From: Anadara kagoshimensis
Taxonomy: Eukaryota; Mollusca; Bivalvia; Arcoida; Arcidae
DNA: 64,000 bases
Reading direction: 5' to 3'
Assembly: GCA_021292105.1 (NCBI GenBank)
Contig: CM037870.1
Span: forward strand, 16,649,234 to 16,713,233
Below the pieces are notes generated by a model. That model was not told where the DNA came from, made no database searches, and saw only the letters and a program-made list of their open reading frames with translations. A program made the translations under genes and the position numbers. This document shows, in pieces, positions 1-13,007 of this stretch; position 1 is the stretch's first letter, and every line of letters begins with the position of its first letter.

Positions 1-44
<44 letters not shown>
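1..44. repeat. (GA)n microsatellite
   Basis: Uninterrupted GA dinucleotide run that extends off the left edge of the window. Confidence 0.95.
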
Positions 45-46
<2 letters not shown>

Positions 47-1445
47 CCAACAAAATTGTGACCAAAATTGACAAGTTTCATGTGGTATTCAATGGTATGC
101 TAGAGTTTACGGACTTCCAATGTCTTTACTAGTACTCCAGATCTGCTATCAAAGTAAATCTACATTTGGCAATAATAAAGTGATTGAAACAAGAGAGGTT
201 ACCAAGAGATGGAGCAGTATTGGTAAAGTACATGGTAATGATTTCATGGGGATTGCTGCTGCAGCAGGTGATTCCCCTGTTTGTTCAGACATGGAATTAT
301 ATCAGTTCATATTTTCCTGTGTTGTTCTGGAAATTTGTGACCTAAACATTTTTGCATAAACATTAAAGGGTGGTGATGTAGAGCGGTGAACCCCATTTTC
401 ACTAGCTCTTTTGCATTTCATGCAGACAAGTTTAACTGAAATGGATGTTGTCTTTCTGCGTTGGTTTTGGATAATTTAAGACTGTTCTCAAAACACCCAT
501 GAAATAAGTCAATACTGTCAAAAATGGCAAAAAAATAATCCAACACAAACATTTATTCAATAGTAATTCTTCCACATAAAAGTGTTAATCTCTTGTCAGT
601 AATATTTATGTAACAAGTAGCATCTTTACGACAAAAAAATGCAGTTGAAGAAATGGGCATGTTAAAATGAGATGAAGAGTTATTTTCTACAGAAATCAAA
701 TGGTATTAGCATTTTCACCGAGATTCTAGATTCATTTTGAAGCACATTTAAATGTCCAATATCTATAAATGAATAAGTATCAAATAGGAGGTCATTTTAT
801 GGGCATACACTAAAAGAACTCGAACTGGGAAATCCATGTTTTCCTAATTATGTGCATGATCAAAATATAAATAGCCAATGGCACATAGATCTACTTTGCT
901 CAGAAATTAAGAGACTTTCCTCATTTTCTGCAACCACAATATACCAAATTCCCATGGTGAATTCATACGATCTTACAAAAACAACATTGGATTTTAACAC
1001 GTTAAGTCTGATTTTAGATAAATTTACATTGTACCATTTTGCACATTAACTAACTTTTTGAGTTGTTTCAATAATGGCAGCAGTTTTGAGGAAAAATGCA
1101 TCAAAATACATGGTTAAATTTTTTTATAATTAAATGCATTTTTACAAGCCACATGTGAAATATAACAAATAAATATCATACCATGGGTAACATTAATTCA
1201 CTTATGGTTTCAATAACAGCAGCAGTTTTGGGGCAAAAAATGCATCAAAATACAAAAATTTACAATGGAAATGCTGAAGAGAATTCTCAAAACCGTTACC
1301 AGATTTAAACCTGAAGCACAAATATAATACACATTGTTTAAGAACTTCCAACATTTATTATCATTATTAAGAATGTTTGGCAAAGCCACTGAAATATCTG
1401 GCAAAGCCACCAAGTGATATATTGCCACATGTGAACCCCGGCCAG
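45..1445. other. AT-rich intergenic sequence
   Basis: Downstream flank of the RAP1GAP gene. It contains short direct duplications (for example a TTCAATAATGGCAGCAGTTTTG-like segment near 1065, seen again near 1208) but no convincing gene. Open frames here are under 95 codons and show no recognisable family. Confidence 0.5.
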
Positions 1446-1449
1446 TGTA

Positions 1450-1628
1450 CAGTGAAATCTGTCTATAAAGGCTACCCAAGGGAACCAATAAAAGTGGTCT
1501 TTATGAGCAGGTGGCCTTTACATACAGGTTCAAATAATATGAATAAAGAACAATTGGGATACAGTTCTACTGGCCTTTATAAGCAAGTGGTCTTTATATA
1601 GAGGTAGCCTTTAAGGCAGGTTCAACAG
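1450..1628. mobile_element. MITE-1 copy (mariner-like, TA-flanked)
   Basis: About 179 bp with inverted ends: the left end reads CAGTGAAATCTGTCTATAAA and the right end is its imperfect reverse complement. TA lies directly outside both ends, the target site used by Tc1/mariner elements. Other copies are at 16399, 29440, 52276 and 53410. It is non-coding, so it would need a transposase from elsewhere. Confidence 0.75.
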
Positions 1629-1629
1629 T

Positions 1630-2809
1630 ATTATTCTTTTTTATCATATACCACAGGTAAACTTGATAATTTTAATTCTAATATGATTTTAATAAAAGCC
1701 ATTGAAATTAATGCTGCAAACTCTTTTTTCAGAGGTACATTTTGCTATTCATTTACAAAAAGGTTCATTGAAATAATTTGGCTGTTGACATTACCTCCAT
1801 TGCAACAAATGATTTTATAAATGAAAATTCCGTCACAATTATTGTTCCCAACACATAGCATAACATCACAAGGCGAGTAAGGGAATATGTCATTAAAATG
1901 GAACAGCCATGGGTATATCATTTGTTTTACCACAGTAAGCTAACATTACAAGGTGAGTAAGGGAGTATGTCATTAAAATGGAAAAGCCACAGTTAGCTAT
2001 CTTCATGTTTCATATGAAGTAAAAACTAGGTCATGTCAAAATAACAAATACATATTGAGGTATACCGACAGAGGTACAAGTTTTGTCAACTGGAATTCTT
2101 AATGTTAACTAGGAATTGTGAATAAAATGACACCTTCAGCCTTGGCTTTGAAAAAAAAACACCAACCTTGTCGCTAACAAAGCAAATTTTTCATATCTTT
2201 TTTGTTGAAATGGTTTAAGTGTAGTACTATAAAAGTTACAAAATTTACGGAAAATCTTAGTTACAGAATGCTAGTGAAACAGGGGCCACGGGGCCTATTT
2301 CATTATGAATAATGTACTGTATAAAAAGAAAAATTTGCGGGTTACAAGAAATTCATGATTTTCACGGCGACTCTTGTATGTGAATATATCTTCTCAATTC
2401 TTATTATCTTTGGTACACTTTCTCTAAAATTGGATCTGTGAAGATTTAATAGCACGAACTAGTTTAACTAAAAGATAACCACAAAAGTTTCCTTCCGCTA
2501 ATGATTATTCTTATAAAGTATCTTATTATTTCGAAAGCGTTGTGATACAGTAATGTTTTTTGTAGAAACTAAATATTGGTTTTTAATCAACAAAAAATGT
2601 ATATATTTTTAACTACATGTATTGGTATAAAATCATTAGTACCTTTCCCCTCATTCTCATGTCTGAATCTCTGAATGAAAGACTTCAAAACCCTTTTTCT
2701 TCAACAACATTCAAATAAAAATATATTCAAGCACCTAAAAATATCACTTTAGTCTCAATTTAAATATATCCTTTGTCTAAAATGTCAGTAATACACAGCC
2801 CTATATAGA
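1630..2809. other. AT-rich intergenic sequence
   Basis: No gene seen. A duplicated segment of about 70 bp (CACAAGGCGAGTAAGGGAAT near 1868, CAAGGTGAGTAAGGGAGTAT near 1949) is the only structure noted. Confidence 0.4.
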
Positions 2810-3245
2810 CGTCCAGCAGTTCACTGGACTTCAGGTGACCAGCACTTCACTGGACTAAACAGATGTCCAGCATTTCATTGGACTATACCTATGTATATAG
2901 ATGTCCAACATTTCATGGGACTATACACATATCTAGAATATCTGGACAATACACGTCCAGCATATAACTGGACATTATGTTGGTTCATGAATATCCAGTA
3001 TGCTCAGGCAGCACACAGATCCAGCATATCTGGACAGCACACATTCAAAATATCTGGACAGTACATAATTCCTGCATAATACTAGACATTATGCTGCTTC
3101 AGCAATAACCAGCAGATCTGGACAGTACATTTATCCAAAATATCTGGACAGTACACAAGTCCAGCATACTACTAGACTTTATGTTGTTTCATCAGTATCC
3201 AGCATATCAAGTCAGTACATACATCCATAATATTACTGGACATAA
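2810..3245. repeat. Degenerate minisatellite (CCAGCAT...CTGGACA)
   Basis: Repeats built on GTCCAGCATATCTGGACAGTACA-like submotifs, many of which are themselves short palindromes (TCCAG...CTGGA). A longer unit of about 125 bp containing ACTAGACATTATGTTG is also repeated. It lies about 380 bp beyond the stop codon of the RAP1GAP gene. Confidence 0.7.
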
Positions 3246-3339
3246 TCATGTTTCACGTGTAAGCAAAACTTGGCTTCGACCTGACATGTACAAGATTCCA
3301 AATAAACAAGAAATCCTTAGAGATTATTAATCAAGTATA

Positions 3340-3508
3340 GTAAAACCTTGTTATATGCCACTTCACATATCACAAGGTTACTTTGAAGTCCTAAAATCCA
3401 TTTCTTCTATCTTTTTCTTTATAAGCTTCCCTCAATTTATTGCTACACCCCTTTAAAAAGCCATAAATTTGACTGAACAAATGGTGTCAATGAATCAAGG
3501 TTTTGCTG
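3340..3508. mobile_element. MITE-2 copy (TA-flanked inverted-end element)
   Basis: The ends GTAAAACCTTGTTAT and ATCAAGGTTTTGCTG are inverted copies, with TA on each side. The inside shares GAAGTCCYAAAATC and CCCTCAATTTAT with copies at 39558-39774 and 46907-47448. This copy lies in the probable 3'UTR or immediate downstream flank of the RAP1GAP gene. It includes a minus-strand AATAAA at 3436-3441, about 190 nt past the stop, which could serve as a polyadenylation signal. Confidence 0.65.
3436..3441 (-). promoter_or_regulatory. Candidate polyadenylation signal
   Basis: AATAAA read on the minus strand about 190 nt after the stop codon at 3628-3630. It is the first such hexamer noted downstream. 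It lies inside a MITE, and a hexamer alone is weak evidence in AT-rich DNA. Confidence 0.3.
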
Positions 3509-3599
3509 TATGTGAACTATCAATAATACACCATTTAATAGCAAGAAATGATAAAAACATTTTCCTTGTCAGAACAAAGTCTCTGTTACACATACACAT

Positions 3600-3622
3600 T
3601 GACCCCTACTGGGCAGGGGTCA
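3600..3622. repeat. Perfect stem-loop just after the stop codon
   Basis: TGACCCCT, a 7-nt loop, then AGGGGTCA: 8-bp perfect arms beginning 5 nt after the TGA stop on the gene's strand. It could form a GC-rich hairpin at the start of the 3'UTR. The arms also resemble nuclear-receptor half-sites. No function is shown. Confidence 0.6.
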
Positions 3623-3627
3623 GTCTC

Positions 3628-3759
3628 TCATACTGTGGCCTCTGTGCTTATTTCTATCATGGAAAGTTTTAAGCGCTGAATCTCTCGATAAGCCATCGTC
3701 AGATCTGACCTCAGCTGGTTTTCTCGCTCTCGTAAATCTCGGATTTCTTTTTGACTTGA
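3628..3759 (-). CDS. RAP1GAP: RAP1GAP exon 21: C-terminal coiled coil and stop
   Basis: Acceptor CTTTCAG, then 43 codons and TGA. Residues 724-766. The sequence is rich in E, R, K, L and Q with heptad-spaced hydrophobics ([15 protein letters not shown]...[10 protein letters not shown]), continuing the coil begun in exon 20. It ends in STEATV. Vertebrate RAP1GAP does not, to my knowledge, end in a coiled coil, whereas SIPA1-family RapGAPs do. Confidence 0.88.
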   Translation of the reverse strand, partial: SSQKEIRDLRERENQLRSDLTMAYREIQRLKLSMIEISTEATV

Positions 3760-6700
3760 CTGAAAGAAAAAAAAAATTTCCTTTGTTAGAACAAATGAGA
3801 AACAAGAATGTCTGTAGGTAAAGCAAAATACAATCATTTTCACTTCTGGCAATTTCAAAGTGGCATAACTTTGAGAAATTTGCAGAGTTCTTTTCTTGTC
3901 AGACACAAACATATCCTGGTGATCATGTATACCAAGTTTGGTTAAAATATTTCCACAAGTGCTGCAGTAGAGTAATGGTGTTTTACGTCCAGTCAAGATT
4001 CTTTAAATCAAGGCTGTCAGTTCATGGATGGTGGAAGAAACAGGAGTGTCCTGAGAAATCCACTGAACTGCAAATGAACTGACAAACTTTCTCGAACTAT
4101 CTGTCCAGAGTGAGATTCGCACCTTTGTGGTGAGAGATGCTGTGCTCTCTAGACAACTTAGGGCACCTTGATGGTGTTGGAGAAGATTGACAAAGGTCAG
4201 TGATTGTCTATTGTACTTTGGTTTCCTTAAAAGTGTATTTTGAGTTGTAAACAAATATTTAAAAACTCTTTTTTTCAGCAAGTTGTACAAGCCATACCTT
4301 ATTTTTCTGTACCAGTTCAAATCTCTCATTTTTCAGTTTGTTTAATTCGGTGCGTAGGACATCAAGTTGTCGTATACTTCCATCACACGCTGTACAAAGA
4401 AACAGAGAAAAAAATCAAGTTGAGATTGTATGTATATAGAGATCACATAGAAGACCTAAGACATATGGACTTTATAGACAGGTGGTCTTTAATATAGAGG
4501 TTTTATGTTTCTTAAAATGTGAATTTCAGAGAAGAGTTGAAAAATTTTCCTCTAGTGCTTAACAAGACACACACACATATATATATATATAATGATTTGT
4601 TGAATTACCAATATAAAAATCAACTGACACAAAAATTAACTGACTGAACAAATACTAACACAAAAATTAATTGAAAAAAATTACCCAAGCTGAAAATCAA
4701 ACACGAAATAAAATAACACGAAAATTAATCAATATGAAAATTTTCTGATCTACAGTACCCAACTGGTCCCGTAAAATTTGATCTAAAGGTATTTGATACA
4801 CTTACAATCTAAATCAAACACACATCCATCTTCACTAAAGCAGTTAGATAGTGATGTCTTAACGTTGTTACAGGGGGTACCCGCAGATGACATACTCTCC
4901 TGAAAATAAACAGAAATCTATATATAACAGTGACTTCATACTGATTCAAAATATACAAAATTCTATATAACAGTGACTTTACTTATTCACTTATATATAA
5001 CAGTCCTTGGAGATAATCATGCGACATGAATTTAAACTGGGGGGGGTGGGGGTTGGGGTGAGGAGTGATCTTAAGCACGAGCTTATGAATTACAGTGCAT
5101 CTCACCACCTATAGGTTCGAATCTCATATGGGGCAAATCCTAGTGCAAGAAAATTAATCAATTCACTTGCATTAGGTCAGTGCTGGTTTTCTCCAGGTAC
5201 TCCACCATTCCAGAACTGTCTGCCTCAATATAAGTGATAAAATCTTAAATGGGGCATAAAACGCCATTTCTCAACTCCAAACCTTCCAACTGAACCTACC
5301 ATATGCCAGTATCAGAACTGGACACCTCAAGAAAAATCAAAGTCCAATGTGCAAATAGTTTCATAGTATGGGTTTTAAAAAAGTCAGAGTGTCTATATGC
5401 TAAAGATAATACTGAACTTACTAGTCTTACAGACAAAAGAGATAATTTCACTCTCTCTTTATATTATTATAAGTGAAAAAGTCTTAATTCAAGAGCTGCC
5501 AACCCTCATTTACCCATGAATTCCCACCAAAAAGGGAATGAACCTGCAAATGACCACAGAGTTTGAGGATATGCAGTGTTCATTCATTGCCACTAAAATC
5601 ACCTGCATTTGCAGCTAATTTGGGCAATTTGCATGATGAACTAAGGGTGTTATAATGGATTAATTTTGTGCCAGATGCGGGTAAAAAAAAACACAAAACC
5701 ACGTGTGTGTACTGTATCCATTTCTCTGTGAAATCACACCACAATGCACCTTTTTTAAGATCTAATTTTCAATATTTTTTTGATGGGGATGCTCCCTCCC
5801 TACCCAATCCCTTCACCTGGGTAGATTTCGGTTGGACCAATAATTACACAAATTAAGGTTGGCAGCTCTGTTTATTGGGGTGTAAAACACAATTACTCCA
5901 CTCCTCTGAGTCTATTACTGAACCTACCATGCCAGTATCAGAATCTTCATGGTTATGAACAGCTTGTCCTGATGTGAAGTCCTCCATACTGTTGAATGAA
6001 CTCTCAGAGTTAGCTGGAGAAATCTGGAAACTGTTTTGACTGATTCTGTAAATACAAAATATTGAAATGAATGAAAAACGAAAACTTAAAAATTACAATA
6101 AAACTTAGATGTTGGCATTATAAAGAAGTTTGGTTATAAATCAAGAAAAACATAGAAGAAAATGGATTTTGGAACCTCAAATTGACACAATTCCAGCCAC
6201 GCCCACAATGTTCCGACAAAGGTCCGACATGCTTGAATCAGACGCAAAAAGAATGAAAACTTGGCCTGAATTGTGCCGTTTAATGATGTCACTGACACTA
6301 GTACTTAGTTGCCTTGACACTGCTTTGGTACCGTGATTGGAGGCCAGTGTTGGAACATTGTGAGCGTGGTCGGCAAAACGTCAATTATTATGGTGATAAA
6401 CCTTCATTGCCTCCAACTTCTGAAAACTCTGAAAAACAATCAGAAATGTAAATGATACCATGATGGTTTCTTAATAATGATTGAGAAATGCTTGATACAC
6501 AAACTAATTCAAACAAAAACAAAAGTTTATGTTATCATCATACCTGGTTGCAGACGTAGAGCTACTGGGACTAGATTGTGGACTTGATGGGGCACTACAG
6601 GTTTTGTAAGATGACTGAGTACTTTGACTGTCAATTCTTTGAACCCTAAAATAAATAACATATAAAAGTTAAATATTAACTATAATAAATTAACATTTAC

Positions 6701-8082
6701 AAAAGTCTATCATTTCATACAAAATGGAAACTAGCAATTACAAAAATATTCAAAAATTCAGCTTACACCAAGATCAAACTAAAACTGTCTATCGAGAGAC
6801 AAATACCCCTGCCCCCAACAGTTAATGTTTTCCCGCAACCTTGACCTTTTTTAATATGACAGTGAATCAAAGCCATGACACACTTTTGGACCATGAAGAT
6901 TATTCATGTAAAGTTTTATGACAGTCGTCCAAAGCAGCTATGAGATATGGCCCGGACAAGATTTTACATGGACAGACAGACATGGTAATTCCTATATATC
7001 CCCTCAAACTAGTTTGCAGGGGTTATGACAACTTCTATGGCTACTGTATATCGAAGATTTCCACAAGTCGATTTTAAACATATGCAAAACAAAAGATATT
7101 AAAGAAAACAAGCTTTCATACATGTCTAATGATTTGTGAGCTTGTAAGTGCATGTATATAACATGCTTCATGATTTGTGAGCATGAATATAACTTGCTTC
7201 ATGATTTGTGAGCATGTACATTTATATAACTTACTTAGTAAGTTGTGAGCATGTATATGAATGTAACTTGATTAAGATTTATGAGCATGTACATTACTTG
7301 CTTAGTGAGTTGTGAGCATGTACATAAATGTAACTTGCTTATGATTTGTGAGTATGTACATGTATATAACTTGCTTAGTAAGTTGTGAGCATGTACATGA
7401 CTGTAGCTTTCTTATGATTTGTGAGCATGTACATGTATATAACTTGCTTAGTGAGTTGTGAGCATGTACATGAATGTAACTTGCTTCATGATTTGTGAGC
7501 ATGTACATGTATATAACTTGCTTCATGATTTGTGAGCATGAATATAACTTGTTTCATGACTTGCAAGTTGAAATAATTTTTGAGTGGATATCATTATTTA
7601 TGAATGGATATCATCATTTGAGAGTTGATATCATGATTTGTGAGTGGATATATACACAAAACTTACGGTTTGTCTTTTTGTTTCTTTTCAAAACTTGAAG
7701 AAAGTTGTCTATTGATTTTCTTACGGCTACATGGAGATTTCTTTGGCTGTAAATTTTAAATAAATCATTAATGTGAAAGTGTCAATATCACTTTGAAAAA
7801 TAATACTTTTTGGTAAAAATTAAATGTATGGTTTTTTTTTTTACATATTTTCAACACTGCTAAAGGCATATGCAATTTTTTTTTTATTTATTTAGTTACT
7901 GTTCTTTGCCAAGCAGTCAGCATTTAGAAATGAAAGTCACAGGGTCCTTAGTAAGAGATCTTGGAAAAAATATGCTCCATGTCGTGGAATACATGACACA
8001 CTAAAGAACACTCCCTGCACATTGACCCGAGTGCAATACAAAGGTAAAGTTTCTGGGACTTCACCAAAAGCTGGCAATGTCT

Positions 8083-8157
<75 letters not shown>

Positions 8158-11100
8158 ATACAAGTGAAATATTCTTGACTGTGATGTTAAACTCCATGCA
8201 ATAAATCACTCAATCTACCATTACAGAATTTACAGTGAATTTAAAACTCTTGACTCTCAGGTAAAACACTGTGAATCCACTCTATTTCTTGGTAACATTA
8301 AGATCAAATCCTATTGTTATACCCGTGTTTTTGTATTTTTAAATCATTTTATAAAACTAATTGAAATAAAACAAATACTGTGATGTATTAATATTCGTGA
8401 TTTTCAAGTCAATTCTTAGCCACATAAGTAAGTACATGTACACTATTATATTTTATACATGTTGAAAAATACAAATGGGCTTACCTACTGCTTCAAAATA
8501 AGTACATGCAAACATATTTTTTAATGTTAAACTGTGAAAGTTTCTACTAATAAATATTTCTCATTTTACAGTAATTTATTAATCTCGTGGGTAAGAAATA
8601 AAATAATTAAATATAAAGAAGCTTACACTGGCAGGTTTTTCATCCTCTCCGACTGTTGGTAATGCTCCATTAGTTTTCCGACTGTTGTTACTTAGACTGG
8701 AATCCGATGATTTGGCTTTTGTGCTCCATGCACGCTTGAATGAGTCGATAAATCGTACACCTTTGTTTGGAACTTGGGACAGTTGTGGTTCCAAAAATAT
8801 CGGTATTTTTACGATGGAGCTCTTGATGGAGAGTTTCCAGTAAAGCAGATCTGGTTCTTTCCTGAAAAAAATTTCAATTAAAATTATTTTTGTTTCTTAA
8901 TATTAGATAATTACAAATAAGACCATCAATATAATATTGATAAACTACATAGCATGTAGGATAGAACAGAATAGATTGGAAGAAAATACTTAAAGTTCTA
9001 TAATTACATTTTACAATAAATTGATTTTGATGCCCTTGCCAAGATTATTTTACTGATATTGAGGCAGTCCATTCTGGAATGGTGGGGGAAACCAGAGTGC
9101 CAGGGAAAAACCATCAACCTCTGCAAGCAAGCTGACAAACTTTCTGTCCCAAATGGGATTCAAACCTAAGCAATGAAAGGCCCTGTGATAGATAAGCTGG
9201 TACTTCAGAACCCTAGGTCACTGAGGTCCCTTTTCAGGGGAGATAATCATGGTATTACTTCTAGTCATACCTCTAACTTGGAGAACTGTTCAGCTTTGTA
9301 ACTGGATAATTCAGCATTTATCAGTTTGGTCAAAATAAAATCTGCAAATTCTGGTCCCTACAAACAGAAAAAAATAATGTTTTAAAGTATAAACAAGCAA
9401 ATTCAGGGAAGGGAATTGGGATCTCACACAAGTAGGTACTTCTTTGTGATTAGCACTTATGTTCAAAGGGCCATAACTCCCAGGAAAATTGAACTAAGGT
9501 TAATGATATGTGCATCTCTATTTAATGTTGATGCCAAGTTTAATAAAATAGTTTTGGAGGATTACTTAAGACAATAAGGAAGCAGTTCAAATTCTATATC
9601 CCCTCATTCTTTGAAAAGCAGGGGATAAAAAATAAGAATATATGAAACTGAACAAACAAAATAATACACGTATATATTACAGATCTCACCTGAAAATTAT
9701 GATGGCAGATAACTTAATGCATTTTCACGCTGTAAAGATTAAACTTATGTTTATCCAAACCATTATCCTTAGACAAAGTAAAATTCCCTTTCTCCACTGT
9801 CATTTGACTAGTGTCAAATCCCCAGTGGTAAGAGGTATTAGGTCAAAAGAAACAAGCTTTAACCACTTTGTCACAGGGCCCTGTAAATAATTTTAGTGTA
9901 AGTATACCTTGTTATAAATGGATGGATTACTTAATGTTGGTCCAAATTGTGGTACATCATTTCTGGCCGCTACCGCCACCTGTCGTAAAACAACAACAAA
10001 TGTTAATCCTAAGTTAGAATTCATAATAGAGGTGGTCACTAATGTATCTACTATATACTGTATAAATTATCTATAAATATATAAAGGCCATGGCCGAGAA
10101 GTACTGTCACTGGCTTTTGAAGTCAAGGGTTGTGGGTTTGAACCTCAATAGGGACTTTGAAAATTTTCTGAGACAATGTTCATCTCCTGCCCATACAAGG
10201 GGTGTTAAAAGCTCAATACTAGAGTAATCTTTCAGATGAGACCTAAAACCGAGACTTTGTGTCTAAAGACACCTCTGTAGAATTTTAAAAAGGTCCTGTG
10301 TCTCAGTGCACGCTAAAGACACCTCTGTAGAATCTTAAAAAGGTCCTGTGCTTCAGTGCATGCTAGACACCTCTGTAGAGTCTGAAAAAGGTCCTGTGCT
10401 TCAGTGCAGGCTAAAGGCACCTCTGTAGAAATTTAAAAAGGTCCTGTGCTTCAGTGCATGCTAAAGACACCTCTGTAAAGTCTGAAAAGGGTCCTGTGCT
10501 TCAGTACACGCTAAAGACACCTCTGTAGAAATTTAAAAAGGTCCTGTGCTTCAGTACACGCTAAAGACACCTCTGTAGAAATTTAAAAAGGTCCTGTGCT
10601 TCAGTGCACGCTCAAGACACCTCTGTAGAGTTTTAAAAAGGTCCTGTGCTTCAGTGCACACTCAAGACACCTCTGTAGAGTTTTAAAAAGGTCCTGTGCT
10701 TCAGTGCACACTCAAGACATCTCTATAAGAGTTTTAAAAAGGTCCTGTGCTTCAGTGCACACTCAAGACATCTCTATAAGAGTTCAAAAAAGACTAGGCC
10801 ACATGTGGCCCCTACAGAGGATGCTTTTTGCTAGAAGCGATTGAAACAAAATAAGCCAGATAAGACATATAACCTACCCTATATTGTGTGTTGGCTGTAT
10901 TCGGATTTATGGGTTGTACAACTATGTAGGCATGTAGGAAGTGTGAAGCTATCATATTTGGCACGAATGGTGTGTTCTGTTCTTGGAATACTATGGCAAC
11001 TATGTCGTTTCCTATATGGCGTTTTCTCTGTAGCTGTGTGTAAAGAAAAAAAAAGATTAAATATAAATGAATCCAATTTAAATTTTAGATCACTCCAAGA

Positions 11101-11965
11101 CTTGACATTATTGGTTTTTATTTTCTTTTATTTTTATACTTTTTATTATACATAAAAAGGAATTTTCATAATGTAAGATTTAAATTTAAAAGCAACAATT
11201 TTGTTGTTGTTGTTGTTGACAAATTTATAAAAATTTGAAAATCTTACTCAAAAATTTATTCATAATTCATATTCAACTTTTTCACCTAATAAAACATAAG
11301 TGAAAAAATACCAACCAAAAATTGTCAATGACTTAATGGTGCTATGAAAGAAGAAGCAATATTACATTTCCCTCCCCCTGCTTATAGCAGAACCTGAGGT
11401 TAAATGAATCTTTGATATTGGGGGCATAAAAAGAAATCTTCAGAATATGGTAGGTTTCTACAAATTTAAAATTATTAGCAGTCCAACTTCAAAAATATGT
11501 GAAAATATAGTCCTTTAAAGCATTTTTCTCAAATAGGATATTTTTGGAGCCAGAAACAAGTAGGCGATGATTATTTTGGCTACTGTAAATGGAAACATGT
11601 CCTACCTGTTGTGGGTCACCATCTGTAAATGGAAGTAAGGTCGATACATGGAACATAATTTCTCTATCCTGATATTTAGTAAATACAGATTCAGCACCGG
11701 TTTGACCGTGTTGTGTATCTAAACCTCCACGGAATCTACAAATATATAACACAACTAAAATAAAATAAATGTGATGAGACTACATATCACTAAATTTATG
11801 GACTGTCAGACAGTATATCAACCAAGTCCTAATGAATAATACATGTAGCAGTTTTGAAGCCGGTGTTAAACTGACAACAGGCATAATAACAGAATTCCTG
11901 CAGAATTGTGATCATTGAGATGTCCTGATGTAAGTGAAATATTCTTGACTAGACATGAAACCCCC

Positions 11966-12002
<37 letters not shown>

Positions 12003-12961
12003 CATCTGATATGATGACTTACCCTTTAAAATCTTTTAATTGCACTCTATCCCCGATGAGATTTAGAAACTCCTCCATGGCTGGACTATGGGACTTATTA
12101 GAAAATAACTCTTCTTCTTTTGTCTGAAAAAGAAAAAAAGAAGTGTCAAATTACAATAACCAATTTAATTATTTAGATTTGACAAATTCTTTGTGATTTC
12201 ATGTGTTGAATTGCAAACAAAAAAAAAAATAAAATAAAATAAAATAAATAAATAAACCACGTCAATTATTTATTATAAATTTTAGGATCCCATGTCTAAC
12301 ATTTATAAATACTGAGTGCTTGCAAAAGAACAGTCACAACCTATTCTCAAGTCTTGGTCAGATTCGAGCTGGGGTTCAAACTTACAACCACCCACAAACA
12401 GAGTAAGCACTCTACCAATTGGGATACTGTAGTGGTCCATGGTATTACTGACACTGCTATCACTGGTCAGATCCGAGCTGGGGTTCAAACTTACAACCAC
12501 CCACAAACAGAGTAAGCACTCTACCAATTGGGATACTGTAGTGGTCCACGGTATTACTGACACTGCTATCATTTCAGATTCCAAGAAAAAAATGTGGAGA
12601 GGAGTAACTTACAAGTGATTCAAAGTTCCGTCAAAATTCTTTCAAATTATACCAAGAGAAGTCCTTTCTGGGACTACCAAGGAATCACAATTGACCAGAT
12701 GATAATACTTAGAGGTTGATGGCACCGAGATGTCCACCTGTTTGACAGTGATACTTAGAGATCATTGGACATGAGATCAAACTACCTTTGGTAAGCTAAC
12801 AGTCAAACTTTCTCACACTAAGATCTGCCTGGATGAGAATCAAACCTAAATATTGAGAGGAATTGTGATCTTTAAGCTGACATTTTAAACCACTGCCACT
12901 AAGACCCTCAAAGTCAAAAAGGTAACAAGCAAATTCAGTGAATTAGGATTCCCCCACCAGC

Positions 12962-13007
<46 letters not shown>

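Noticed and set aside
6130-6336. 68-codon plus-strand open frame
   Set aside because: It lies within an inverted-repeat region of an intron, without family similarity or initiation context.
8022-8209. Open frames with Ile-Tyr runs on both strands
   Set aside because: Products of the (TA)n tract in a SINE body.
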